Positions 40,158 to 49,204 of a DNA stretch of 64,000 nt are shown one piece after another. Source of the stretch: Roseospira marina (lineage in GTDB: Bacteria; Pseudomonadota; Alphaproteobacteria; Rhodospirillales; Rhodospirillaceae). The notes under the pieces were generated by a model. That model had not been told where the DNA came from and searched no databases. It saw only the letters and a program-made list of their open reading frames with translations. The DNA is taken from assembly GCF_014197855.1 (NCBI RefSeq), contig NZ_JACIGJ010000008.1:62001-126000 (forward strand). Reading direction: 5' to 3'. Numbering within the stretch: the stretch's first letter is position 1; each line of letters begins with the position of its first letter. Both the position numbers and the translations under genes were made by a program.

Positions 40158-42032
40158 ATGCCCGCCCAACGCATTTTCCAGTTCGACACATGGCAGCCCG
40201 GGTACGCGGGTTCGACGGTCTATGTGCGCGACGGCAGCGGCGCGCTGGCCGCCGTGTTCACCGACGAGGCCCTGACGCAGCCGGCCCCGAACCCGCAAAT
40301 TCTGATCCAGACCACGGACACGGCCGGCGTCTCCTATGGCAAGTTCGCCGAGCCGATCTACACGGCGGCCGACTACGCCCTCGATATCGACACCACGCAG
40401 CAGACCGGGGTGCAGCGCCTGCCGCTGACCACATTGGCCGGTCAGGACGCATCCCAGGCCGAGGTGACGGCGACCAACGGCACGGTGGCGCGTCCCCTGG
40501 CCGCGCGTGCGGCGGACGTCATCCGCGCCCTGGACCATGGTGCCCTGGACGACACCAGCACCGCAGCGAACACGGCCACCCTTCAGGCTGCCATCGGCAT
40601 CGCCGCCGCCGCTGGGGCGGGCGCCGTTCTCGTGCCCGCCGGCACTTACCAGATCAACGCGATCACCATTCCGCAGGGCGTCATCCTGACCGGCGCCGGC
40701 CGGGGCGCCACCATCCTGGTCAGCCAGATCGCGGACGATGTGGTCACGATCGCCGGGGACGATGCCGGGCTGGCCGACCTGACCCTGGACGGCGTCAACG
40801 TGGTGGCCGGCGGAATCGGTATCGCCTCCCAGGCTGTCACCGGCCTGATCCTCCGCCACGTCCAGATCGCGCGCTTCGCCACCGCCATGCGGCACCAGGG
40901 CGGGTTCGATCACCGCTACACCGACGTAAGCGTCTACGCCTGCGCCGAGGGGCCCCGGTTTCTGGGCGACGCCGCCGAGGACGTCGGCAACACCTTCACG
41001 GGCTTGCACTGGGTGGGCGGAAAGGTCAGCGCGACCACGACCGGCGCGGCCGTCGCCTTCGAGGCCGATGACCGGCCGGTGGACCACAACGCCCTCGTCC
41101 ACGTCGAGATCCTGGACAACATCGGCACAGCGGGCATCACGCTGGTGGGGGCGCAGTTCACCACGCTGGAACGCTGCGCCTGGGAGGGCAACGTCAACAT
41201 CCTCTCGGTGGAGGATTGCACCAACGTGGACCTGCCGGACCGGGAGGTGATCTCGCTGCGGGTCCTGGGCGGGAGTATGGCCGACGGCACCATCGCGCTC
41301 GACGGGCTGTGCCAGGACATCGTGTTCGAAAGCGTCGAGATCGTCGGCGCCGATTTCGTCATGACCACGCCGGTCCACAACATCCTGCTGAAGAACTGCA
41401 CCGAGTACGGCGCCAGGGCCAGCGGCTCCGAGCCGCGCAAGCTGACCCGGTTCCGCGACATCCACCGGGGGGGCGTCATCGGGTTGACCACGGACGGCGA
41501 CCCCGTCGTGGCCTGGGCGCTCACCCTGAACCCAGGTGAGGTGGCCATGATCGAGGTGCGGGCGACGGGCCGCGCGCTCAACAACGCGACGGAATACGCG
41601 GTCTACCACACGGAGCAGGCGGCCCGCCGGCCGGGGGCCACCCTGCCCTACGACAACCGAACCACGGCCTTCTCGATCGGCAGCACGGTCCAGGGCGCCG
41701 ACAGCGGCGCCACGGCCCTGATCGTGGCGGACGACAGCGACGACACCACGGGCACCCTGACGCTGTATGACATCATCGGGACCTTTGAGGACAACGAGAT
41801 CATCACCGAGACCGGCGAGACCACCGGCTCGGCGCAGGTCAACGGCGCCCTCGGTTTCAATGCCGTGGCCCTGGCCGGCTCCACGGTGTCGCACGTCTCC
41901 GAAACCGGCGGCACGGCTTCGACATGGGGCGGCCTGTCCTTCGCCGCCTCCGGCCCCGAGATCCAGGTGAAGGTCGACGGCGACGCGAACGACGCGGTCG
42001 AGTGGCGCGTGGACTGCCGGGTCACGATCTGA
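40158..42032 (+). CDS. Tailspike, pectate-lyase-like beta-helix protein
   Basis: This 624-residue protein starts MPAQRIFQFDTWQPGYAGST (N-terminal adaptor domain). From about residue 115, the pattern IRALDHGALDDTSTAANTAT begins a right-handed parallel beta-helix (ATLQAAIGIAAAAGAGAVLV, LADLTLDGVNVVAGGI). Tailspikes of this type degrade or bind host surface polysaccharide. The C-terminal part (from about 450) is a separate beta domain. No catalytic pair can be assigned from sequence. Confidence 0.8.
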   Translation: MPAQRIFQFDTWQPGYAGSTVYVRDGSGALAAVFTDEALTQPAPNPQILIQTTDTAGVSYGKFAEPIYTAADYALDIDTTQQTGVQRLPLTTLAGQDASQAEVTATNGTVARPLAARAADVIRALDHGALDDTSTAANTATLQAAIGIAAAAGAGAVLVPAGTYQINAITIPQGVILTGAGRGATILVSQIADDVVTIAGDDAGLADLTLDGVNVVAGGIGIASQAVTGLILRHVQIARFATAMRHQGGFDHRYTDVSVYACAEGPRFLGDAAEDVGNTFTGLHWVGGKVSATTTGAAVAFEADDRPVDHNALVHVEILDNIGTAGITLVGAQFTTLERCAWEGNVNILSVEDCTNVDLPDREVISLRVLGGSMADGTIALDGLCQDIVFESVEIVGADFVMTTPVHNILLKNCTEYGARASGSEPRKLTRFRDIHRGGVIGLTTDGDPVVAWALTLNPGEVAMIEVRATGRALNNATEYAVYHTEQAARRPGATLPYDNRTTAFSIGSTVQGADSGATALIVADDSDDTTGTLTLYDIIGTFEDNEIITETGETTGSAQVNGALGFNAVALAGSTVSHVSETGGTASTWGGLSFAASGPEIQVKVDGDANDAVEWRVDCRVTI

Positions 42033-42050
42033 CGCAGGAGACGACGGCCC

Positions 42051-43457
42051 ATGGCCTGGGAAACCATCCCCCTCGACGCCCCGGTGCTCCAGAACGTCGC
42101 CGAAACCGCCCTGACGCACGGCCGGGCCAACGCGGCCCTGGAAAACGCCTTCGTCAACGAGATCGGGGCCGTGTGCCGGATGCCGGGCCTCGTCCCGTTC
42201 GCGCAATTGGGCGGCGGCGGCCGGGTCACCCTCACCGACTGGCGCGGCGACCTGATCGCCATCACCTCGGCGGGTCAGATGTGGCGGGTTTCCGCAACCG
42301 GCGCCAGCACGGACCTGACTGGCGTGCCGGTCTCGGGCGGCGGGCGGCCGATCGTGGCAAAGACCGAGGACGAGCTGGTGGTCGCAGCCGGCGGCCCCAT
42401 CGTGCGGCTGGCTGGCACCCGGACGGAACGGCTGGCGCGGAGCGCGCCGGATTCCACGCACGTCTGTTTCGTGGCCGGCTATCTGGTGGCCATCGAACCC
42501 CGCTCCGGCCGGTTCTACCACTCCGCCGTCGGCGACTACGATTCCTGGGACCCGCTCGACGTCTTCAGCGCTGAGGGGAAGCCCGACGACCTCAACGCCG
42601 CGATCGTGACCCCCTACTCCGAGCTGCTGTTGTGCGGCCCGCAGTCGGTGGAGCAGTTCGACCCGGTCACGTCCGGCACCCAGCCGTTCTATCGCCGCTG
42701 GCAGATCGGCGACGGCGTGCTGGCGCCCTACACCCTGGTCGCGGCCAACAACGGCGTCTATGGCGTCAACCAACGCTACGAGTTTGCCCGGTTCGCCGGC
42801 CAGTACAGCGAAGACGCCGGCCCAGCGGTGGGCCGCACCCTGGAGCGCGTGGACGACTGGACCGGCGCCTGGTCCGCTGAACTGCTCATCGAAGGTCAGA
42901 AGTTCATCCTGCTGCAAGCCCCGCAGGCCACCACCTCGCACGACACGACGGGCGTAACCCTGCTGTTCGATGTGCGCCAGCAACGCTGGTCGGCGCTCTA
43001 CGGCTGGGACGCGGCGGTCGGTGCACCGGGCCGCTGGCCGGGCTGGTCGCTTCTGCGCCTGTGGGGCCGCTGGTTCGTGGGGGGTGACGGGGGCCGCATC
43101 TACGAGATGACCCCGACGGCGTACGATCACGCCGGGCAGGTGCAGCCGGTGCTGCTGCGCACCGGGCACTGGTCGATGAAGGGCCACCGGACCCGCGTCA
43201 ACCGGAGCCGGATGCGTCTGCGGCGGGGCGTCGTCGGCTCCACTGCCGCCGAGCCCGTGCTCTCCATCCGCTGCAACCGCGATAACCGGGGCTGGTCCTC
43301 CTGGCGCCGCGTCGGGTTGGGCGTGGCCGGGGACCGCACGCTGGTGGTCAACACGGGAGCCTGGGGCGCGGCGGATTCCTGGCAATGGGAGATCGCGGCC
43401 ACGGATACAGCACCCCTGGAGCTGCACGAGTTCCAGGTGGACCAAGACAAGGTGTGA
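42051..43457 (+). CDS. P22 gp10-like packaged-DNA stabilisation (tail) protein
   Basis: This 468-residue protein starts MAWETIPLDAPVLQNVAETA. It shows the family features ALENAFVNEIGAVCRMPGLV, DSTHVCFVAGYLVAIEP, DPLDVFSAEGKPDDL and DRTLVVNTGAWGAADSWQWE, in a beta-propeller-like repeat. This is P22 gp10-type tail hub protein, which attaches between gp4 and the needle. The order gp4-like, fibres, spike, gp10-like supports a P22-like tail. Confidence 0.85.
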   Translation: MAWETIPLDAPVLQNVAETALTHGRANAALENAFVNEIGAVCRMPGLVPFAQLGGGGRVTLTDWRGDLIAITSAGQMWRVSATGASTDLTGVPVSGGGRPIVAKTEDELVVAAGGPIVRLAGTRTERLARSAPDSTHVCFVAGYLVAIEPRSGRFYHSAVGDYDSWDPLDVFSAEGKPDDLNAAIVTPYSELLLCGPQSVEQFDPVTSGTQPFYRRWQIGDGVLAPYTLVAANNGVYGVNQRYEFARFAGQYSEDAGPAVGRTLERVDDWTGAWSAELLIEGQKFILLQAPQATTSHDTTGVTLLFDVRQQRWSALYGWDAAVGAPGRWPGWSLLRLWGRWFVGGDGGRIYEMTPTAYDHAGQVQPVLLRTGHWSMKGHRTRVNRSRMRLRRGVVGSTAAEPVLSIRCNRDNRGWSSWRRVGLGVAGDRTLVVNTGAWGAADSWQWEIAATDTAPLELHEFQVDQDKV

Positions 43458-43461
43458 GCCG

Positions 43462-43755
43462 ATGGCCGTCCAGCCCCCCACCGTTCCGCAGCCACCCCGC
43501 CTGACCGGCAACGCGCAGGCCGACAACAGCGCCCTCGCGGATTACATGTGGTCGCTCTACAAGGCGCTCGTGCTGCACCAGGGCGGCCCGATCCAGCGCA
43601 TTTCCGCGCTGTCATCCGTGGAGACGCCCGACGTCGCGACCGGTATCGCGGTGTCCGCACCCCCGACGCAGAGCGACGTCGAGGCCCTGGTCGAGGCCGT
43701 GCAGGCGCTGAACGCCACCGTCACGGCGCTGGTGCGGGCCGCGCGGGGGGAGTGA
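43462..43755 (+). CDS. Small tail/head accessory protein
   Basis: This 97-residue protein has LADYMWSLYKALVLHQGGPI and a helical C-terminus (SDVEALVEAVQALNATVTAL). It follows the gp10-like gene by 4 bp. No family recognised; a short coiled-coil subunit is likely. Confidence 0.55.
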   Translation: MAVQPPTVPQPPRLTGNAQADNSALADYMWSLYKALVLHQGGPIQRISALSSVETPDVATGIAVSAPPTQSDVEALVEAVQALNATVTALVRAARGE

Positions 43756-43783
43756 GGGGCGGCGCCCCTGTCTGAACCTGCTC

Positions 43784-44158
43784 TTAAGGATCAAGGCAAC
43801 CGCCGCGCCGAGAGCACTCCATCTCATAGGAAGGACCGCCAATAGGGTCCGGCCCTACCCACATCAAAACATAGGCAAAAGCTAGTGCTGCAAATAATCC
43901 ATAATAATACAAACGCGCGACCATCAGACTAATATGAGCAAACAATAGCGCTGTGCCTGACGCTCCCGAAGATTCACAATCTTCATAGCATTCTTTTAGA
44001 GCGAAAAATGCCAAACCTCCGACATACAAAGTGTATGCTATGGAAGCGAAGATGGACCAAGGCACTGACATTGTGTAAAAGAAAACTATGGGCGGGCCTA
44101 TGAATGCCAATATAAAGCGCGCTGTACTTTTATTCAGCACCTTCGACGCCCCCGTCAT
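43784..44158 (-). CDS. Multi-pass membrane protein (moron)
   Basis: This 124-residue protein has three or four hydrophobic helices (STARFILAFIGPPIVFFYTM, SIAYTLYVGGLAFFALKECY, FAALAFAYVLMWVGPD). It is on the opposite strand to the virion genes and is clearly AT-richer than its surroundings, marks of a moron, a gene added to the phage that acts in lysogeny. The ATG at 44158 has GAGGGG upstream. It lies 14 bp after the lipoprotein gene and both are read leftward. A function such as superinfection exclusion is inference. Confidence 0.65.
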   Translation of the reverse strand: MTGASKVLNKSTARFILAFIGPPIVFFYTMSVPWSIFASIAYTLYVGGLAFFALKECYEDCESSGASGTALLFAHISLMVARLYYYGLFAALAFAYVLMWVGPDPIGGPSYEMECSRRGGCLDP

Positions 44159-44172
44159 GGACGCGACCCCCC

Positions 44173-44814
44173 TCACGGATTGATGAACGGGAAGTCCTCG
44201 CGCGCAATGCGCCGCGCCAGGGCGAGGGTGGTAGCATCATCCTCCCGATACTGCGTGCGGCACACCATCACATGGGACGTCGTATTCCGGGCGGTATCGG
44301 CATCCGCCAGAGCGCACCCGTACATGTGACCGTCATCGCCAACATACCGGACGGCGCGGGCCTCGACGGGACCGGTCATCACCATCCCAGGAACCGCGCC
44401 GGACACCACCCGCGTTTCATCGGCATCGGACCCAAGGATGGCCCGATTCGTTGAGATGCGAGCATCCATCCGGGTCACGGACACGAACACACGAGCGGCC
44501 CCTGTCTGCCCGGTTGGTCCGGCACTAAGTTTTTGCTGAATGCGTTCAAGCGATGGTGCCAGCTTTGCGATCACGTAGAACTGCGATCCTGAAACGCCAT
44601 CATCGTTCACAACACGTCGGCACTTCGGATTGACGCCCCGCCAAGCCGTAATCTCATTCCACAGTGCCGATCCCCTGACGACAACACCTTCGCAATTGGC
44701 CCCCGCCGGCTGATCGACCACGGAAACGTCGCGCACCGTCGCGTCACGGCCGCCTCCCGTCGTCGTCTGACACGCCGCCAGCATCAGCCCCACACCCACC
44801 ATCAACCACCGCAT
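44173..44814 (-). CDS. Lipoprotein (moron)
   Basis: This 213-residue protein begins MRWLMVGVGLMLAACQTTTG: a lipoprotein signal peptide with lipobox LAAC, lipid-modified Cys at residue 15. The mature part is beta-rich with CEGVVVRGSALW and RYVGDDGHMYGCALADAD, and no known domain. With the adjoining membrane protein it forms a leftward two-gene unit, independent of the late transcript. A surface protein that changes the lysogen, e.g. blocks phage entry, is possible. Confidence 0.7.
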   Translation of the reverse strand: MRWLMVGVGLMLAACQTTTGGGRDATVRDVSVVDQPAGANCEGVVVRGSALWNEITAWRGVNPKCRRVVNDDGVSGSQFYVIAKLAPSLERIQQKLSAGPTGQTGAARVFVSVTRMDARISTNRAILGSDADETRVVSGAVPGMVMTGPVEARAVRYVGDDGHMYGCALADADTARNTTSHVMVCRTQYREDDATTLALARRIAREDFPFINP

Positions 44815-44899
44815 CGCACCCCTCCTTCAATCCGCGCCTATGTTGCCTCCCGACACGCAAGAAGGGCAAGGGTGCGAGTCGTGGCGCCAGAGCCCTGCA

Positions 44900-44917
44900 T
44901 GAGCGCGACGGGACATC
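44900..44917 (+). promoter_or_regulatory. Late-element copy 4 before the ejection-protein operon
   Basis: TGAGCGCGACGGGACATC stands 39 bp before the next rightward gene, at the restart of the late transcript after the opposite-strand morons. This location is what would be expected for a promoter. Confidence 0.65.
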
Positions 44918-44955
44918 GGCCAGGATGACCGCCAACCACGATGGAGGCGGTGCGC

Positions 44956-46908
44956 ATGCCGGGGCTGAGTTCAATCCGCAGCGTTGCGAATGCGATGGAC
45001 CGCGCCGGCCCGCCCGGTACGGATCTGGTCCACCTGAACACCGAAGAGATGGCGGCGCTGGTGCGCGCCGGCTTTCCCGCCCGCCGCGCGGCCGATGGCA
45101 CCCTGGCGTTCCCGGATGCGCCGGCCGACGCCGTGGCCCGCGCGGGCGTGCGCGGTGACACCGAGGTGGCCCACGCCGGCAAACAGGCACGGCGCGCCCT
45201 GAAAGCCGCCGGTGGCGAGGGCAGTCGCAACCCGACCACGGGCAAGCGGCAGTACGCCAAAGGCGGCAACAGCGGGAGCGATTCATCAGGCAGCGACAGC
45301 GACAGGGGTGGGAACGACGGCCAATCCGGCAAGGATCGAGGCTCCGGCCGCACGGGGTCCAGCGACAACAGCCGGGATAGCATTGGCTCCGATGCAGCGA
45401 CCGGAGGCAAGGGTGGACGGGGCGAGCGAGGCACCGGAGGCGGTTCGTCCAACGGCCGAACCCTGACCAGCCGCATGGCGGACGTCGGTGTCGACGCCAC
45501 GGCAGGCGGGCGCTACGGCATCGACGACATCAGCCGCGACATCATGTCCCAGGCCATGGACTATGACGACATCGGCAATACGGTCATGGAGGACGTCGGG
45601 AACGCCGCTCTAAGCCTGACGACAGGCGTTCGCGAAATGGCCCCCTCGCTCGAGCGCGCGCAAGCGAACCTTGAGACCGGACAGACCGGCGCTCACTGGG
45701 GGGTCGACCCTGTCGCAGCGGCAGTTGGTATCGGTTCCTTCGCATTGGGAGGTCCTCCGGGGCTCGGTGCGCTGACCGAGTTGGCGTTCGGGGACATGGT
45801 GCCGGACGTTGACCTTGGCCCGGATGTGTTCGGCGGCCAGGGCACACCAAACGCGACGACCGACGCAACCGCACCGATGGCATCGACCGGAACCCCATCC
45901 TACGCCGACAGCCGGGATGGCCAGGACGCCCCGGTCGCACCGGACGAGGGTGGTGCCGAGGACGAGGACCCAGCCGAAAAGACGGTCGAGGAGCGCGCCT
46001 ACTTCCTCCCCTCCTACGTCCGCCCAGACAGCATGCAGGAGAGCGACGCCATGGCCTGGAACACGGGTGGTCCGCCCGGACGCGGCCTGTCCAGCATTGT
46101 GTCCGCGCAGGGGCGGTACGGCGACACCGAGACCGCCCACCTGAGCCCCGCCGCCCAGGACGCCCTGCGCTGGCTGGGTGGATCGGGCTCGCGCAATCCC
46201 ACCACGGGGAAGCGCGAGTTTTTCGACGCCGACTACTACCTATCGCAGAACCCGGACGTGGCCGAATCTGGAATGAACCCGCTCACCCATTACCAGACAT
46301 ACGGATACGCCGAAGGCCGCGCCGGGCAGGCCACGCCCTCGGGCTTCAACGCCAAGCGCTACCTGGAGGGCAACCCGGACGTGGCGGAGGCCGGCGTGGA
46401 CGCCTATTCGCACTGGGTTGATCACGGCCGAGGCGAAGGGCGCCCGATCCACGCCCCGACCGGCGATGGCCCCGGAACGATGACCGGGCCGCAGTTCGAA
46501 AAGGACTATCTGGCCGCCAACCCGGACGTCGCCGAGGCGGTCAAGGCTGGTCAGTTCAAGTCCGGCGCCGAACATCACCTATTGCACGGCCTGGACGAAA
46601 ACCGCCCTACGTCGGTGCCCACCAAACCCGAGGATCCCGCCCCCGAGGATCCCGCACCGGATTTCGAGACCATCCTGAACAATGCCATCTCTGGCATCCA
46701 GGACTACTACACCTCCTATATCGACGATCTCCTCGGCTCTGGCGCTAACGGTGGCGGGAACGGCAACAGCAGCGGTAGCGGCAACGGCAGTGGCGATGAT
46801 GGCGGCGGGTCGTCCGGGACCGGGGGTGACCTGTCGAGCGGGCCGCTATTCCAGACGCCACGATACCGGACCGGCCGCTATCGCGGCACGTCCGCGCTGG
46901 GCTTCTAG
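44956..46908 (+). CDS. Large virion-associated protein with NPDVA repeats
   Basis: This 650-residue protein has a charged Gly/Ser-rich disordered part (about 90-150) and a duplicated GSRNPTTGKR motif. Three repeats, DYYLSQNPDVAESGMNPLTH, KRYLEGNPDVAEAGVDAYSH and KDYLAANPDVAEAVKAGQF (about residues 420-550), each end in an HY...EGR motif known from bacterial surface proteins. The C-terminus is Gly/Ser-rich and ends TPRYRTGRYRGTSALGF. It is the first gene of the ejection-protein unit, so it is likely in or on the virion. ATG at 44956 follows GGAGG by 8; an ATG at 44941 is the alternative. Confidence 0.65.
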   Translation: MPGLSSIRSVANAMDRAGPPGTDLVHLNTEEMAALVRAGFPARRAADGTLAFPDAPADAVARAGVRGDTEVAHAGKQARRALKAAGGEGSRNPTTGKRQYAKGGNSGSDSSGSDSDRGGNDGQSGKDRGSGRTGSSDNSRDSIGSDAATGGKGGRGERGTGGGSSNGRTLTSRMADVGVDATAGGRYGIDDISRDIMSQAMDYDDIGNTVMEDVGNAALSLTTGVREMAPSLERAQANLETGQTGAHWGVDPVAAAVGIGSFALGGPPGLGALTELAFGDMVPDVDLGPDVFGGQGTPNATTDATAPMASTGTPSYADSRDGQDAPVAPDEGGAEDEDPAEKTVEERAYFLPSYVRPDSMQESDAMAWNTGGPPGRGLSSIVSAQGRYGDTETAHLSPAAQDALRWLGGSGSRNPTTGKREFFDADYYLSQNPDVAESGMNPLTHYQTYGYAEGRAGQATPSGFNAKRYLEGNPDVAEAGVDAYSHWVDHGRGEGRPIHAPTGDGPGTMTGPQFEKDYLAANPDVAEAVKAGQFKSGAEHHLLHGLDENRPTSVPTKPEDPAPEDPAPDFETILNNAISGIQDYYTSYIDDLLGSGANGGGNGNSSGSGNGSGDDGGGSSGTGGDLSSGPLFQTPRYRTGRYRGTSALGF

Positions 46909-46919
46909 GGGGGAGTCCG

Positions 46920-48098
46920 ATGGGCCTTTTCACCGACTTGGCCACGGCCGTGATCCCCAGCCTCATCAGCGGCGGCGTGGCGCTGTATGGCTCGTCGAAG
47001 GCGCGCGACGCGAACCGTCAGGCCGCCAACGACTACGCCGTGGGCGCCCAGGAAGGCGCCGATATCCTGTCCGCCGGGCAGGTGGAGGCCCTGGACTACC
47101 TCCTTGGGGCCAACGATCAGGTCCGGGGGATCTTTGAGCAGGCGCTGGCGGCGGGGCAAACCCAACTGGAAGCCGCTGCCACGGCCTATGGCGCGGCCAC
47201 CCAGGGCGGATTGGCATCCTACAGCGACCTGCTTCAGGCGGGCCTGACGGACTATGGCGCGCTCACCGGCCAGACCCTGGGTGCGACGGTGGACACCCTC
47301 GGCCAGGGGTCCCGTGCGGCCATGGGAACCGTGGACGCCGGTCGAGATGCGGTGGCCGCCGAATATGCGCCCTACCAGGAGGCCGGGCGCGACGCCTTGG
47401 CCCAGCTTCGCGCCGTCGCGCTGTCCGACCCGGGCGCTTTGACCCCGTCCCAGCAACGCCTTGTCGAGGACACCCGGGCCGACATGCGGGCGCGCCTCGC
47501 GGCCTCCGGCCTACGCGGGGCCGGCCGGGCCGGGGTCGCCACCTTCAACGATGGCGACGCCGCCCTCGCCGCGCGCCTCCACGACCAGAACCAGGATCGC
47601 ATCGACCGCGCCACCGAAACGCTCGGCCGCTACGGCTATGGGGCGACGGGATCGGTCGCGGACGCCACGCAGACCGCCGCCCTGACCAACGCCAACACGC
47701 TGCTGCGCACGGCCGGCCAACAGGCGGACGCCATCACCGCGGCGGGCCAGCGGATGGCGAACGCACGGCTGGACACATCGCGCGACGTCGCAGGCGCCAC
47801 CCTGGATACCGCGCGCGACGTCGCCAGCAACACCCAGCGCCTCAGCCTCGCCGGCAGCCAGATGGGGCAAGACTACTTCCGCCAGCTTGCCGATCTGGCG
47901 ACCTCCGACGCCAGCCTGCGGGCCGACGCGACCACCAGCATCGCCGAGGCGCAGGCCGGGGCGAAGTCGAACGCCAGCTACATGGGCGCCCAGGCGAACA
48001 TCGCCAACTCGGATTCGAGCAACCGGCTGTACGGGACGCTCGCGGCCATCAGCAGCGACGCGATCAAGAAAGCGTTGGAAGCCTACGGGAAGGATTGA
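46920..48098 (+). CDS. Putative DNA-ejection/internal head protein
   Basis: This 392-residue protein starts MGLFTDLATAVIPSLISGGV, which resembles the amphipathic N-terminus of P22 gp7/gp20-like or N4-like internal proteins. The rest is Ala-rich and helical with long coils (NANTLLRTAGQQADAITAAG, TLDTARDVASNTQRLSLAGS). Proteins with this start (GxxxAGGLxxxxG) and composition leave the virion with DNA. The position upstream of the giant virion protein supports an ejection role. Confidence 0.65.
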   Translation: MGLFTDLATAVIPSLISGGVALYGSSKARDANRQAANDYAVGAQEGADILSAGQVEALDYLLGANDQVRGIFEQALAAGQTQLEAAATAYGAATQGGLASYSDLLQAGLTDYGALTGQTLGATVDTLGQGSRAAMGTVDAGRDAVAAEYAPYQEAGRDALAQLRAVALSDPGALTPSQQRLVEDTRADMRARLAASGLRGAGRAGVATFNDGDAALAARLHDQNQDRIDRATETLGRYGYGATGSVADATQTAALTNANTLLRTAGQQADAITAAGQRMANARLDTSRDVAGATLDTARDVASNTQRLSLAGSQMGQDYFRQLADLATSDASLRADATTSIAEAQAGAKSNASYMGAQANIANSDSSNRLYGTLAAISSDAIKKALEAYGKD

Positions 48099-48100
48099 CC

Positions 48101-49204
48101 ATGGCTCTCCCCCCTCCGACCCGCATTCCCCGCCCGGGCCCTTCATCTGCCGCCATCCTGCCGCGCCCCGGCGGCCTCCGGTTCATCCGGGGCAATCCGA
48201 TGATGGAGGGTTTCCAGGCGCAAGAGCAGCGCAACGCCCAGGCCGACGAACGCGCCCGGATCGACGACCAGCGGCGCCGGCAAACCCAGTTGGCGGGCCT
48301 TCAGGCCGATGCCGCCAGCGCCCGCGCGGCCGGCCAGGATCCCTTCTGGCGCGAGAACCATCAGGCCAAACTGGCGGCCGCCGGCTTCGGTGGCGAAGCC
48401 CTGGCCAGCATGGACCAACACCAGGACCGCGAGGAACAGGCTTACAAGCAGGTCTTCGAGTTGGCGGCGCAGGGCAATGCGGCGGGCGCGAAAGCCCTCG
48501 CTCAGCGGGCTGGACTGGAATGGTCCCCTGACCTGGACAAGGCCGTTTCCGACCGCCGCGCCGCGACGATCTTCAAGGAGATCGCCGACTTCGGGGCATC
48601 GCACGCGACCCAATGGGCGCAGGCCTATGGAGCCGCCCGCGTCGGCGGCGCCTCCCCCTGGGACGCGGCCGCTCAGGCCGGGCCGGTTCCCCCGAAACCA
48701 ACCACCCGCGCTCCATCCGCCCTGCGCAATGTCGAGATGCTGGACGCCGAGGGCCAGCCGGTCCTGGGCACGTTTGATCCCAACACCGGCCAGTACACGC
48801 CGTCTGACCAGCGCGCCCCGACCCGGCCGTCCGCCGCACGCGACCCCTCGTTGGTGCTGTCTGACGCCCAGCGGGCTGCCCGAGCGCGCGCCGAATCGAT
48901 GGCGACCGAAGCTGATCCCAATCGGATGACGGGCGCGCGCGAAGAGGTGTTTAACGCACAGGAGTACCAGCGGATCTACCCGCAAATCCTGGCCGAAGAA
49001 ATGCGCCTCCGAGGCCTTGATCCGAGCATGACCCAACACGCCCCGGCTGCGCCGCCGCCCCACACGCCATCCGCGACCCGCCCCCCTGCGGGTCAGACAC
49101 CCCAGAATCGCGAGCAGGCCGCCTTGGCTATCCGGGCACGCCTGCAGGCCGGTGAGATCACCCGAGAGCAGGCCATGCAGCAGCTTCGGGAGATGGGCTA
49201 CTGA
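48101..49204 (+). CDS. Putative internal virion/ejection protein
   Basis: This 367-residue, mostly charged helical protein starts MALPPPTRIPRPGPSSAAIL. The central part (RARIDDQRRRQTQLAGLQAD, DREEQAYKQVFELAAQGNAA) is a coiled-coil rod, and its C-terminus, LQAGEITREQAMQQLREMGY, is a short helical pair. It shares one base with the giant protein gene (TGATG), so the two are translationally coupled and probably function together at the portal. Confidence 0.6.
   Translation: MALPPPTRIPRPGPSSAAILPRPGGLRFIRGNPMMEGFQAQEQRNAQADERARIDDQRRRQTQLAGLQADAASARAAGQDPFWRENHQAKLAAAGFGGEALASMDQHQDREEQAYKQVFELAAQGNAAGAKALAQRAGLEWSPDLDKAVSDRRAATIFKEIADFGASHATQWAQAYGAARVGGASPWDAAAQAGPVPPKPTTRAPSALRNVEMLDAEGQPVLGTFDPNTGQYTPSDQRAPTRPSAARDPSLVLSDAQRAARARAESMATEADPNRMTGAREEVFNAQEYQRIYPQILAEEMRLRGLDPSMTQHAPAAPPPHTPSATRPPAGQTPQNREQAALAIRARLQAGEITREQAMQQLREMGY

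Noticed and set aside
40089-43526. 1,145-codon open frame antisense to the tailspike and gp10-like genes
   Set aside because: High-GC shadow with Gly/Arg/His-rich composition, no start signal; the plus-strand genes have clear families.
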